A model generated the notes under the pieces. It did no database searches. It saw only the letters and a list, made by a program, of their open reading frames with translations, and was not told the DNA's origin. A stretch of 64,000 bases of DNA from Pseudoalteromonas sp. H105 (GTDB lineage Bacteria > Pseudomonadota > Gammaproteobacteria > Enterobacterales > Alteromonadaceae), in contig NZ_LOFH01000004.1 of assembly GCF_001469215.1 (NCBI RefSeq), forward strand, positions 124,001-188,000, written 5' to 3'. Made by a program: the position numbers and the translations under genes. Below, piece after piece: positions 54,640-63,320 of this stretch. Numbering within the stretch: position 1 is the first letter of the stretch; the number at the start of each line of letters is the position of its first letter.

Positions 54640-55857
54640 TTAGCTTACTGATTCAATTTTTGTATAGTCAATTTTGTTATCTTTTGGTGAGCTATCGATA
54701 TTGCTCACCGTCTTAAACTTGCTGTATGCAATAAACCCTGCACAACTAAAGAATAATGCAATCACAAGCGCACCAACCCACTGTATTTGCAAAAAGTTTA
54801 GTTTAAATAATAAAGTTAGCAATGAAAGAGCCACTACATTTAGAACAATGTAGTTAAATTTACCCAAACGTTTCACCGTCATGTTTAAGTTATCTGTATA
54901 TAAGCGTACGAGTGAATCCAATGAATTGATAACAAAAACAACGCCGACAAATACCATCGCAATATTTCTAATACCTTGCGTAGGGATACCCGCTTCATGG
55001 TAGTGATAAAGCACACCGAACCAAATCGCGATTGGAATTGAAGGGAAAATCAACATGGCACCAAGTACTTGATAAGTTTTCAGTCCGCCGACAAAACGAG
55101 AAGTAAATTGGCCAATCATGATGCTCCACGCAAACCACCAGAAAAGGTAAAATTCATGGTAATCATTCAGCGGTAAAATAAACTCGTTAATATTACCAAA
55201 GTAGCTGCCTATTAATGCGAGGTTATTGGTAAAGTCTGACACTTGACCATTATCACCCATGAATGCACCAACCCACATAAAGCCTATCAAAGCAATAAAT
55301 AGCCATGTCGTCGAGATACTTAAAAAACGCACATATTTAATATCAGTGCTTGAATAAACAGCAAAGCAAATAGCAGCAAATACAATGAGGTAGAACGAAG
55401 GAATAATTGACTCGCCATCACCTAACGCGGGTAAATACCAAGGTAAGTTTGAGAGCAATAAGAAAGCAGTAAATGCACATGTACCAATAATAACGACATT
55501 ATTGATTAATTTAACCCAAGGAATTTCAAAGAATTTCACTTTAGGTTCTATTACACAGAAATAAAAGCACGTAAGGAAATAAAATCCCCAGATCAGAAAG
55601 CCCCAATAACCAAACTCAATGGCCATTGGATTGGCAAACGCATATTCTGGGCTTGCTTTTATGTCTGCATAACCTGCAAACTCAGTCAGTGGAAACATAA
55701 TCAAGCCAACGTCTAAGCCTGATGTAAATAAGATTGCGATAAAGGTAAATGTTCTAACAGGTGTGACACCTACACACTTCACATTTCCCCATTTTACTAA
55801 TATTGCGATAATTGCCAGTAGGGTAAAAATAATGCCAGCACTAAGCCATAAGGTCAT
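54640..55857 (-). CDS. Short BCCT-family transporter, probably for choline or betaine
   Basis: The 405-aa protein has about 11-12 helices. It shows BCCT-like segments: TSGLDVGLIMFPLTEF near residue 45 and FYLFWWFAWSIMIGQFTSRF near 241-260, which mirrors the conserved WxxxYWxxW motif with aromatic box for quaternary ammonium substrates. It lacks the usual cytosolic C-terminal tail and N-terminal helices, so it is shorter than typical BCCT proteins (about 500-700 aa). The ribosome site GGGGGG is strong. It lies downstream of betIBA, separated by repeat copy C. Choline uptake for BetA is the likely role. Confidence 0.8.
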   Translation of the reverse strand: MTLWLSAGIIFTLLAIIAILVKWGNVKCVGVTPVRTFTFIAILFTSGLDVGLIMFPLTEFAGYADIKASPEYAFANPMAIEFGYWGFLIWGFYFLTCFYFCVIEPKVKFFEIPWVKLINNVVIIGTCAFTAFLLLSNLPWYLPALGDGESIIPSFYLIVFAAICFAVYSSTDIKYVRFLSISTTWLFIALIGFMWVGAFMGDNGQVSDFTNNLALIGSYFGNINEFILPLNDYHEFYLFWWFAWSIMIGQFTSRFVGGLKTYQVLGAMLIFPSIPIAIWFGVLYHYHEAGIPTQGIRNIAMVFVGVVFVINSLDSLVRLYTDNLNMTVKRLGKFNYIVLNVVALSLLTLLFKLNFLQIQWVGALVIALFFSCAGFIAYSKFKTVSNIDSSPKDNKIDYTKIESVS

Positions 55858-55992
55858 AATTTGCCCCCCAAAATAAATGATAATATGTCATTTTTTCTCC
55901 GTGTGTTTTATCTCGCATTAACGCACCACAAACAACTTATGGTGCGCGCCACTGCAAGCCCCAAGACACAACATGTGTCTCAGGTGACATTG

Positions 55993-56255
55993 ATACCCAA
56001 ACCACCTCAAGAAGCGAGTTTCAGTTGGAATTAAAAGCGATTTAGGCAAGGCATTGATTGCAAGTAATAGTGGTTCTATTGTTAAAATCAATAACGCAGT
56101 ATAAATCGCTTTTAAACCAACCCTTTGGGCGTTTCACAGGCACTTACTCTCATCGTTCTTACTTCTTAAAAGGGACTGCCATTCTTGCAAAGTAACGCCT
56201 TGATATTAAGCACCTATGAAACGCTGAATTCTGCTTCTTGAGGTAGTTTGGGTAT
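55993..56255 (+). repeat. Dispersed inverted-repeat element, long copy C (reference copy)
   Basis: This is the best-preserved of three copies. The ends 55993-56015 and 56233-56255 are 23-bp inverted repeats with one mismatch. Inside are two further inverted pairs: TTAAAAGCGATTTA with its exact complement (56031-56044 and 56102-56115), and GCGTTTCACAGG with CCTATGAAACGC (56129-56140 and 56213-56224). This permits a stem with two arms. The element ends one base before the betA stop codon. No ORF lies inside. It resembles a MITE or structured-RNA repeat. Confidence 0.85.
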
Positions 56256-56256
56256 T

Positions 56257-57927
56257 TTATATCTCCGAGCTACGCTGCTTTGTTTGCCATTGTGAATCGA
56301 TGGCAACCGCTGCATGCGATTTACTAAGTGGTGGCTTACCTAAAATTAAGTCAGCCGCTTTTTCTGCCACCATAATGGTTGGCGCATTTAAATTACCGTT
56401 TGGCACTGTAGGGAAAATAGATGAATCCACCACTCGTAGCCCTTCAATACCATGAACTTGTGTATTTGAGTTCACCACTGCCAGCTCATCTTCACCCATT
56501 TTGCATGAACATGACGGATGGTAAGCACTCTCAACCGCTTGACGGACAAACGCATCTATTTGCTCGTCGGTTTGAATATCTTTGCCCGGCTGAATTTCAT
56601 CATCGCGGTAGTCATCAAACGCGCTTTGCTCAATAATTTCACGGGTTAAACGTACGCACGCTCTAAATCCTTCAATATCGTCTTGATGCTGTAAGTAGTT
56701 AAACTGAATTTTTGGCGCAACTTTAGGATCTGCCGACTGTATTGTTACTGCTCCGCGGCTTTTAGGCTTGTTATGGCCTACATGCACTTGGAAACCATGT
56801 CCGTCAAAAGCACTTTTACCATCATAGCGAATCGCTGCGGGCAAAAAGTGATACTGAATATCAGGCCATTCAATGCCTGGTTTTGAGCGAATAAACGCAC
56901 ATGATTCAAAATGATTGGTTGCACCTAAGCCACTGCGATTCAATAACCAACGCGCACCAATGAGGCCTTTAGACACAAGCCCAAGTTTGCCGTTCAAGGT
57001 AATAGGTTGCTTGCACTTGTATTGAAAATAAAACTCTAAGTGATCTTGCAGGTTTTGCCCCACACCCGGTAGATGGTGTTTCACTTCAACGCCAGCAGCT
57101 GCAAGCGTTTCACTATCACCTATGCCTGAAAGCTGCAATAAGTGCGGCGACCCAATAGGCCCTGCACTTAACACCACATCTTTACTGGCAAATACTTGGT
57201 GTTTTTTACCATTGATGCTGTATTCAACACCCGTGGCTTTTTTACCTTCAAGTAAGACTTTCTCAGCCAACGCCCCGGTCACTACTTTAAGATTACGGCG
57301 CGCTTTAACTGGATCAAGATACTCACGACTTGCCGAGCTTCGCACGCCATCTTTTACAGTCATGTGCATTGGCCCAAAGCCTTCTTGCTGACCTGCATTG
57401 TAATCGTCAGTAACCGCATAACCTGCTTGCTGACCCGCATTAATAAAGGCTTTGTACAATGGATTAGCCATTTCATTACCGTTATTAACGCCCAGCGGGC
57501 CGTTACCGCCACGGTATTCATTTTTACCTAAATAAAAGGTTTCGGCTTTTTGAAAATACGGCAAGCATGATTGGTAATTCCAATTCTCGGCACCATGTTG
57601 TTGCCACTCGTCAAAATCTTTTGCGTGGCCGCGTACATACACCATGCCATTGATAGAAGATGAGCCACCTAATACTTTACCGCGTGGACAATGCATTTCG
57701 CGGTTATCTAAAAACGGTTCAGCTTGGGTATGAAACTGCCACGCGTATTTATCAGTGTTCATCGGAATAGACAGCGCCGTGGGCATTTTAATAAAAATGC
57801 TTTTATCACTGCCGCCCGTTTCTAATAGCAATACGCGATTACTGCTATCTTCTGATAATCGATTCGCCAGTACGCACCCAGCTGAGCCTGCACCAACTAT
57901 GATGTAATCATATGTTTGTGCACTCAT
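56257..57927 (-). CDS. betA: Choline dehydrogenase
   Basis: BetA oxidises choline to betaine aldehyde (and partly on to glycine betaine) at the membrane. The 556-aa GMC oxidoreductase starts [20 protein letters not shown], the FAD-binding fold, then [14 protein letters not shown], and ends with the active-site His in [12 protein letters not shown] and [18 protein letters not shown]. Its ATG overlaps the betB stop by one base. It is encoded with betB and betI, the classic choline-to-betaine operon. Repeat copy C follows immediately after its stop codon. Confidence 0.95.
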   Translation of the reverse strand: MSAQTYDYIIVGAGSAGCVLANRLSEDSSNRVLLLETGGSDKSIFIKMPTALSIPMNTDKYAWQFHTQAEPFLDNREMHCPRGKVLGGSSSINGMVYVRGHAKDFDEWQQHGAENWNYQSCLPYFQKAETFYLGKNEYRGGNGPLGVNNGNEMANPLYKAFINAGQQAGYAVTDDYNAGQQEGFGPMHMTVKDGVRSSASREYLDPVKARRNLKVVTGALAEKVLLEGKKATGVEYSINGKKHQVFASKDVVLSAGPIGSPHLLQLSGIGDSETLAAAGVEVKHHLPGVGQNLQDHLEFYFQYKCKQPITLNGKLGLVSKGLIGARWLLNRSGLGATNHFESCAFIRSKPGIEWPDIQYHFLPAAIRYDGKSAFDGHGFQVHVGHNKPKSRGAVTIQSADPKVAPKIQFNYLQHQDDIEGFRACVRLTREIIEQSAFDDYRDDEIQPGKDIQTDEQIDAFVRQAVESAYHPSCSCKMGEDELAVVNSNTQVHGIEGLRVVDSSIFPTVPNGNLNAPTIMVAEKAADLILGKPPLSKSHAAVAIDSQWQTKQRSSEI

Positions 57928-59390
57928 TAAAATGGGCTCTCTATATCAGTCATACCAACATAAATTGATTTAGTTTGAGTATAGTGTTCAAGTGTTTCGA
58001 TACCGTTTTCACGACCAATACCCGATTGCTTATAACCCCCTACTGGCATTTCAGCCGGTGAATTACCGTAACTGTTGATCCAACAAATACCGGCTTGTAA
58101 TTGATGAATAACACGGTGTGCGCGTTTAATATCTTTAGTAAATACACCTGCCGCTAAGCCTAAATGGGTATCGTTAGCACGGCGAATAGCGTCATCTTCA
58201 TCATCAAATACCAATACGCTCATCACTGGGCCAAAAATTTCTTCTTTAACGATAGTCATGTCGTCGGTGCAATCGGTAAATACCGTAGGCGCGACAAAGT
58301 AACCATTTGGTGCAGAGTCAGGTTTAAGTGCTTTACCACCAGTAAGCAGCGTTGCGCCTTCACTAATGCCCTTATCAATGTAGCCCATTACTAAGTCGTG
58401 ATGATTTTTTGAAATAAGCGCACCTAAGTTAACCTCAGAGTTCATTGGGTCGCCGGCAATAATGTTTTGCTCAGTCCGCGTTTTCAGCTCATCAATAAAT
58501 TGCTGATAGACATTTTTATGTACATAAATACGTGTGCAGTTAGTGCAAATTTCGCCTTGAGTATAAAAATTACCCAGCATAGCTGCGCTTACCGCTTGCG
58601 AAATATCAGCATCATCAAATACTAATAGTGGCGATTTTCCACCAAGCTCCATTGTCACATCTTTAAGCGAGCCTGCGGCACTGGCCACCACCTTTTTACC
58701 TGTGCCGACTTCACCGGTAAACGATACCTTTTCTATATCAGCATGTTGCGTTAACCACTGACCGACCTCAGCCGCCCCCTGCACAACATTAAATACCCCA
58801 GCAGGAACACCCGCTTCGATAAATATCTCCGCTAATTTAATTGCACCAAGTGGTGTTTCTTCAGAAGGTTTAAAAATAAGTGCATTCCCTGCAGCAAGCG
58901 CTGGGCCTGATTTCCAACAAGCAATTTGCAGAGGGTAGTTCCAAGCACCAATACCAGCGCAAATACCTAATGGCTCTTTGCGGGTATAATAAAAATCTTC
59001 GCCGACCATTTGTTGTTGACCCACTTGCGCAGGGGCAAGGCCTGCAAAGTACTCAATAACATCTGCGCCAGTTTGTACATCAACACACTCGGCTTCTTGC
59101 CACGGTTTACCTGTATCAAGCACTTCGATTTTTGCTAACTCATCGTTGCGTGCGCGCAATAACTCAACCGCTTTTAATAAAATACGGCTACGCTCGATAG
59201 GCGCCATTGCTGACCACGTTGCAAACCCTTGTTTAGCACTTTCAATAGCGGCATTTTGGACAAACGCATCGGCGACTTCTACGTGGTAAATAACTTCATC
59301 GGTGGCAGGATTCTTAACTGCGAATGTCTCACCACTTTGATTTTTTAAAAAATGACCGTTGATAAAATTTTGATAAACAGGCGTTGTCAC
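57927..59390 (-). CDS. betB: Betaine aldehyde dehydrogenase
   Basis: BetB is the NAD(P)+-dependent dehydrogenase that converts betaine aldehyde to the compatible solute glycine betaine. The 487-aa protein has the aldehyde dehydrogenase catalytic Glu in [10 protein letters not shown] (about 246-255) and catalytic Cys in [11 protein letters not shown] (about 278-288), with cofactor site motif [11 protein letters not shown] (about 225-235). The starting region and [20 protein letters not shown] are characteristic of BetB. It lies 1 nt after betI and overlaps betA by one base. Confidence 0.96.
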   Translation of the reverse strand: MTTPVYQNFINGHFLKNQSGETFAVKNPATDEVIYHVEVADAFVQNAAIESAKQGFATWSAMAPIERSRILLKAVELLRARNDELAKIEVLDTGKPWQEAECVDVQTGADVIEYFAGLAPAQVGQQQMVGEDFYYTRKEPLGICAGIGAWNYPLQIACWKSGPALAAGNALIFKPSEETPLGAIKLAEIFIEAGVPAGVFNVVQGAAEVGQWLTQHADIEKVSFTGEVGTGKKVVASAAGSLKDVTMELGGKSPLLVFDDADISQAVSAAMLGNFYTQGEICTNCTRIYVHKNVYQQFIDELKTRTEQNIIAGDPMNSEVNLGALISKNHHDLVMGYIDKGISEGATLLTGGKALKPDSAPNGYFVAPTVFTDCTDDMTIVKEEIFGPVMSVLVFDDEDDAIRRANDTHLGLAAGVFTKDIKRAHRVIHQLQAGICWINSYGNSPAEMPVGGYKQSGIGRENGIETLEHYTQTKSIYVGMTDIESPF

Positions 59391-59391
59391 A

Positions 59392-59982
59392 TTAAGCTCC
59401 GTACTGTTTGATAAGTGAATTTACATAGCCTTTGGCTAAGCGCTCGCAATGTTCAAATTGATCTTCATCTGACTTACTCAACACCGCTCTTAGCCAAAGC
59501 CCGTCAATCATCGCTGCACATAGTTCAGCGGCAAGCTTGGCATCCGCATTGTTCATTAATTGTTTGAATGAACTCGTTAAATTGCTTAACAGGCGTCGGC
59601 TATTTACGTTTTGCAAGCGGTGTAACTGCGCGTCATGCATTGATTGCGCCCAAAAACTTAACCACGTTTTAGTGGTGTCGCTTTGTAGCTGTAAGCGAGC
59701 AAAATTTGCCTCAACAATAAACATCAAGCGTTGCTGTGCTGTTGTTGTGGCGGTTACACGATTAATAAGTTCATGTTTCAAGTTGGTAAGTAAATAGCGC
59801 ACAGTGGCTTCAATCAACCCCTGCTTACCGCCAAAGTAATGACTAATAATGCCAGACGACATGCCCGCCTTTTTACTAATGCTATTAATCGTTGTACTTT
59901 GTAAACCACGTTCAGCTACCGACTCAATCGTGGCGTCAATTAGCTGCTGACGACGGACAGGTTCCATTCCAACTTTAGGCAT
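59392..59982 (-). CDS. betI: TetR-family choline-responsive repressor BetI
   Basis: BetI represses the bet genes until choline binds. The protein (196 aa from the ATG at 59982) begins [19 protein letters not shown], which matches the start of E. coli BetI, then the helix-turn-helix [20 protein letters not shown] (about 33-52). The open frame extends eight codons to a TTG inside the operator, which is not a credible start. It heads betI-betB-betA on one transcript. An operator-like dyad and a promoter lie directly upstream, consistent with autoregulation. Confidence 0.94.
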   Translation of the reverse strand: MPKVGMEPVRRQQLIDATIESVAERGLQSTTINSISKKAGMSSGIISHYFGGKQGLIEATVRYLLTNLKHELINRVTATTTAQQRLMFIVEANFARLQLQSDTTKTWLSFWAQSMHDAQLHRLQNVNSRRLLSNLTSSFKQLMNNADAKLAAELCAAMIDGLWLRAVLSKSDEDQFEHCERLAKGYVNSLIKQYGA

Positions 59983-59993
59983 AATTTTTATTA

Positions 59994-60044
59994 ATTGATC
60001 GTTCAATAAAAATAAATACTAAAGTAATAGAACTGATAATTCAA
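59994..60044 (-). promoter_or_regulatory. betI promoter with overlapping BetI operator
   Basis: On the minus strand TTGAAT (60039-60044) and TAGTAT (60016-60021) are separated by 17 nt, a sigma-70 type promoter. Downstream, ATTGAACGATCAAT (59994-60007) is a near-palindrome like known BetI sites (ATTGAACGTTCAAT), placed to block transcription start. Confidence 0.68.
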
Positions 60045-60314
60045 GGTTGACACATTGTGAAAAATCAAAATCAGGCTAGTCCAAATATGGCTAACCTGCT
60101 GTTATAATGCAGCTAATAGAGATATAAAAAATAGATGAAAATAATTATTAAAAGCTGTAATTTTCAGTGAAATGTTTATATTTTCGTGGATTTTCGAACA
60201 CATTGCACAGGAGGGGGTGATACAAAACTGAGGCTTAATTAAGGATTAAAGCGGGTAATAAGTCGGACGATGAGGCTCTAGTTGAACAAGAGCACTCACA
60301 TGTGATCGTATCGT
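60045..60314. other. Intergenic stretch upstream of betI, no recognised gene
   Basis: It contains an imperfect hairpin (60072-60098) and an unused strong AGGAGGGGG tract (about 60208-60218) with no open frame behind it. I see no gene or repeat copy. Confidence 0.55.
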
Positions 60315-60857
60315 TTACTCACCCATATGTTTACTTTTTTTCAATACAGCGTTTAATTCATTTAGTGCAGCCACAGAAAACCCACGATCATAAAAGTAAA
60401 GAATTTTTCCTGCTTTATCTATCAGTACAACACGGCAATTATTTGGACTTTCATTGCCTGTAAAAGCTTGTACCTTCTCACCATCTTTATAGATGGTGAT
60501 TACGCCCCCCCATAACTCTTTGGGTATACCTTTGCGCATGCCGTTATCAATAAAAGTGCTAAACATACGCGGTGCCATCCCTTGAATTGTAGGTAATTCA
60601 TAAGCAGGAATTGTGACCCCTGTCATATCTAAACCGATTAGCCATCTGTCGATATCAAATTGACTATTTTGCTTATAACCAATTAACAACAATGAATGTT
60701 CATCATTAAAATCATCAGGGATCACAACGTCTTCTTTGGTTAAGCTTTCACCGCTTACTGTTGGGAATTGTTTGCCTAGCAGTATTTGATTAGGGTATTG
60801 ATTTGAACAACCAAACAAAAAAACAGCAAGGAGAACAGAAGTTAATGTTTTGAACAT
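60315..60857 (-). CDS. Thioredoxin-fold-like lipoprotein, unknown function
   Basis: The 180-aa protein has a lipoprotein signal with lipobox LFGC (Cys17) followed by Ser-Asn, which favours outer-membrane sorting. The body shows LLLIGYKQNSQFDIDRW, GMRKGIPKELWGGVITIYKDG and RVVLIDKAGKILYFYDRGFS, a pattern like peroxiredoxin or redoxin-fold proteins, but no CxxC motif is present. Two Cys remain (lipid-anchoring Cys17 and Cys142). It may be a non-catalytic redoxin-like periplasmic protein. The family is not recognised with certainty, and it stands alone between betI and a binding protein. Confidence 0.75.
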   Translation of the reverse strand: MFKTLTSVLLAVFLFGCSNQYPNQILLGKQFPTVSGESLTKEDVVIPDDFNDEHSLLLIGYKQNSQFDIDRWLIGLDMTGVTIPAYELPTIQGMAPRMFSTFIDNGMRKGIPKELWGGVITIYKDGEKVQAFTGNESPNNCRVVLIDKAGKILYFYDRGFSVAALNELNAVLKKSKHMGE

Positions 60858-61127
60858 CGCCTTTTTACCTTTTAATTAATATTATTATGAGAAGTACTGA
60901 TATTTTACGTACATTACTCTTTATCCGATCCCTCTTGTTAGTGTTATCAAATAAAAAATAATCAACGCTATTTTAGTAAACCGATTAGCCAACAATACAA
61001 TGAAACCTTTAGCGCTATTAATGCCACAAATGTAACTATAACGTTAACAACCAAGTAACTTCGTGCTAGTCTTTGTTTATATCATCTATTTTATATCTAA
61101 TATGCTTTACTTAAGGGGTTGTTACCT

Positions 61128-62141
61128 TTGCTATTTACAAAACCCACGCACCATCATAATTCAAAAATAATCCTTTTCATTCTCTTTGCTCTAGCGTGCT
61201 TACCACTGCTAGTACACGCAAAATTTGTTATTGGGATAGTTGGAAAAACAAAAAACGATAGCTTTTATATACAATCATACAAAGGCTGTATGGCATTTGC
61301 TGAGGCTCATCCTGAAGTAACCTGCCTATATGATGGGCCTGATGACTATCAAGATATTCGCACGCAAGCTTTAATTATTAACGACATGGTAAAAAAGGGG
61401 ATAGATGGCTTGTTAGTTGCTACGACTGACTCAGACTATTTAGTCAATCGTGCTCTAAAGAATCTGTACGAAAAAAAGATTCCTGTGATCACTTTTGATT
61501 CTGACCTACTACCAAAAGATAATCAGTATCGACTGGCTTATGTGGGTACTAATAACTTTGATTTTGGTGTGGCACTGGGCAATCAAGTGAAACTATTGAT
61601 TAATAATGATAACAAAAACATCTGTATTCAATCAGGCCATGAGACGACACCTAATTTAAACGAACGCATTGCTGGTGTAAGGTTTGCTCTTTCAGGGCAA
61701 AGTACGCAGCGTTTGTCGGGTGAAAACGGCTGGAAAGAGTTTAGCCGCTGCCCACTGTATAGCTTAGGTAAAAGAGATACCTCTCTTGAACAAGTTACCA
61801 ATTTATTGAAAATAAAACGGCCGCCTGCTTTTTTAGCCGTTGCCGGGTTTGCGCAGTTTAACCCACACTACATAGAGACACTGACCCCATACAAAAATGC
61901 AATAGCATCAAAAGAAGTGATTATTGTGTCAGCAGATACGGAGACAACGCAGTTAGAAGCATTGAATCAAGGGCTATCATCTTCAAATATTGGGCAAAAC
62001 CCATTTGAAATGGGCCGCTTAAGTGCAGAGTTAATGTACAACTACATTGCTAATAATAAGAAACCTGAACAACCTTTTTACTACTTAGATTTCCACTATT
62101 GTAACAAAAACAATGTAGATACATGCACAATAAACTATTAA
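61128..62141 (+). CDS. Periplasmic sugar-type (PBP1, RbsB-like) substrate-binding protein
   Basis: After a His-containing leader and a signal peptide ending LLVHA, the sequence KFVIGIVGKTKNDSFYIQSY and GIDGLLVATTDSDYLVN, KKIPVITFDSDL and VAGFAQFNP follow the type 1 periplasmic-binding fold of ribose or galactose binding proteins. I place the start at the TTG at 61128, which has AAGGGG 9 nt upstream; the TTG at 61119 is touching that site. No ABC permease or ATPase is adjacent, so it may act as a sensor partner. The ligand is unknown. Confidence 0.82.
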   Translation: MLFTKPTHHHNSKIILFILFALACLPLLVHAKFVIGIVGKTKNDSFYIQSYKGCMAFAEAHPEVTCLYDGPDDYQDIRTQALIINDMVKKGIDGLLVATTDSDYLVNRALKNLYEKKIPVITFDSDLLPKDNQYRLAYVGTNNFDFGVALGNQVKLLINNDNKNICIQSGHETTPNLNERIAGVRFALSGQSTQRLSGENGWKEFSRCPLYSLGKRDTSLEQVTNLLKIKRPPAFLAVAGFAQFNPHYIETLTPYKNAIASKEVIIVSADTETTQLEALNQGLSSSNIGQNPFEMGRLSAELMYNYIANNKKPEQPFYYLDFHYCNKNNVDTCTINY

Positions 62142-62237
62142 GTGCTAAAACACTGTGAAGGTGAGACCGATTTTATGTCAGTATCACACAGAGGTATAAT
62201 ATTAACGCTTCGCAATAACACCTCATTAATCCATTAA

Positions 62238-63233
62238 TTATTTATACACCACACAGTTACGACCGCTTTCTTTTGCTAGGTAAAGATTTACATCTGCTGC
62301 TTTTAGTAATTCGGAAATGCCGGCATCCGTTGCTGTCGATACGCCAATACTGACTGTCACACCGATATCGTCTTTGCCGTGGGTAACGTATTGAGCCGCT
62401 ACTTTCTCTCTAATCTCTTCAGCCTTAATAATGGCTTGATCAGCGCTGATATTTTCCATCAAAACACAAAACTCCTCACCGCCAATTCGAAACACACTGT
62501 TTTTATCGATAACAGACGTTAAAGTTTGCGCTATTTTTTTTAGTACTTCATCACCAAATGGGTGCCCATATGAATCATTAATATTCTTAAAAAAATCAAT
62601 ATCTAAGAGAGCTAAACTCACGGGGTTGCCTGTATTTAATTGGGAATAGGTTTTAGTTAAGCTCAGTCTATTAAAGCACCCTGTGAGGGGATCTTTTAAT
62701 GCAAGTGTCCGCAGTGCGATTTCTGAGTTTGCGCGCGACGTCTCATATGCATGCGATACTCCCCAAACCAAGAAGTAACTAAAAATGAAATTTATCAATG
62801 GTGATGTATAAAACGCATCCATTTTAAAGTAAATAATCAAGGTTTGGGCTAAAAAGTAAACACCACTTAAAACAACCCCAAGCTGTTTGCCTAATAACAG
62901 ATAAAATATAATTGGTAGAGTGAGCGCCCAGATTAAAAGATATGACACAAGTGGTGCCATATACGAGCCACTTATAACCAACCCAATAAATGAATATACA
63001 TACAATTGTTTTGACCAGTGCAAGCTTTCTGTTCTACTGGCATTGAAGTACAAAGCAAGCGAGCACAGCCCGTAAAGACATTGTATCCCTCCATAGATAA
63101 AATGTTGTCCAATAAAAGCATTAAGAAGCCCTACACTCAAAGCAATAAAAAAAGTGACACTTGCCATCCCCTTAATTACTTTTAATCTGAGCCTTAGCGT
63201 GTAATCAAGATCAAACGTTTCCATAACGGTCAT
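62238..63233 (-). CDS. Membrane-bound diguanylate cyclase (GGDEF)
   Basis: The 331-aa protein has about six N-terminal hydrophobic helices (about 20-165) and a C-terminal GGDEF domain. DPLTGCFNRL (about 181-190) marks the domain start, LLDIDFFKNINDSYGH carries a metal-binding Asp, and the active-site motif is GGEEF, compatible with c-di-GMP synthesis. The product-inhibition RxxD site is not present five residues upstream, so feedback inhibition at that site is unlikely. The signal sensed by the membrane part is unknown. It is convergent with the preceding binding-protein gene, which might be its sensor partner, but no link is shown. Confidence 0.9.
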   Translation of the reverse strand: MTVMETFDLDYTLRLRLKVIKGMASVTFFIALSVGLLNAFIGQHFIYGGIQCLYGLCSLALYFNASRTESLHWSKQLYVYSFIGLVISGSYMAPLVSYLLIWALTLPIIFYLLLGKQLGVVLSGVYFLAQTLIIYFKMDAFYTSPLINFIFSYFLVWGVSHAYETSRANSEIALRTLALKDPLTGCFNRLSLTKTYSQLNTGNPVSLALLDIDFFKNINDSYGHPFGDEVLKKIAQTLTSVIDKNSVFRIGGEEFCVLMENISADQAIIKAEEIREKVAAQYVTHGKDDIGVTVSIGVSTATDAGISELLKAADVNLYLAKESGRNCVVYK

Positions 63234-63320
63234 TTTAAACGGTCTTTATATGCGTTGTATTAATAAATCAATTAGATAACATAGGGACAAAACAATCCAG
63301 AAAATAATAGGATAACTTAC

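Noticed and set aside
60200-60230. Strong AGGAGGGGG tract upstream of the lipoprotein gene
   Set aside because: It looks like a ribosome site, but the frames behind it stop within a few codons, so no gene is called.
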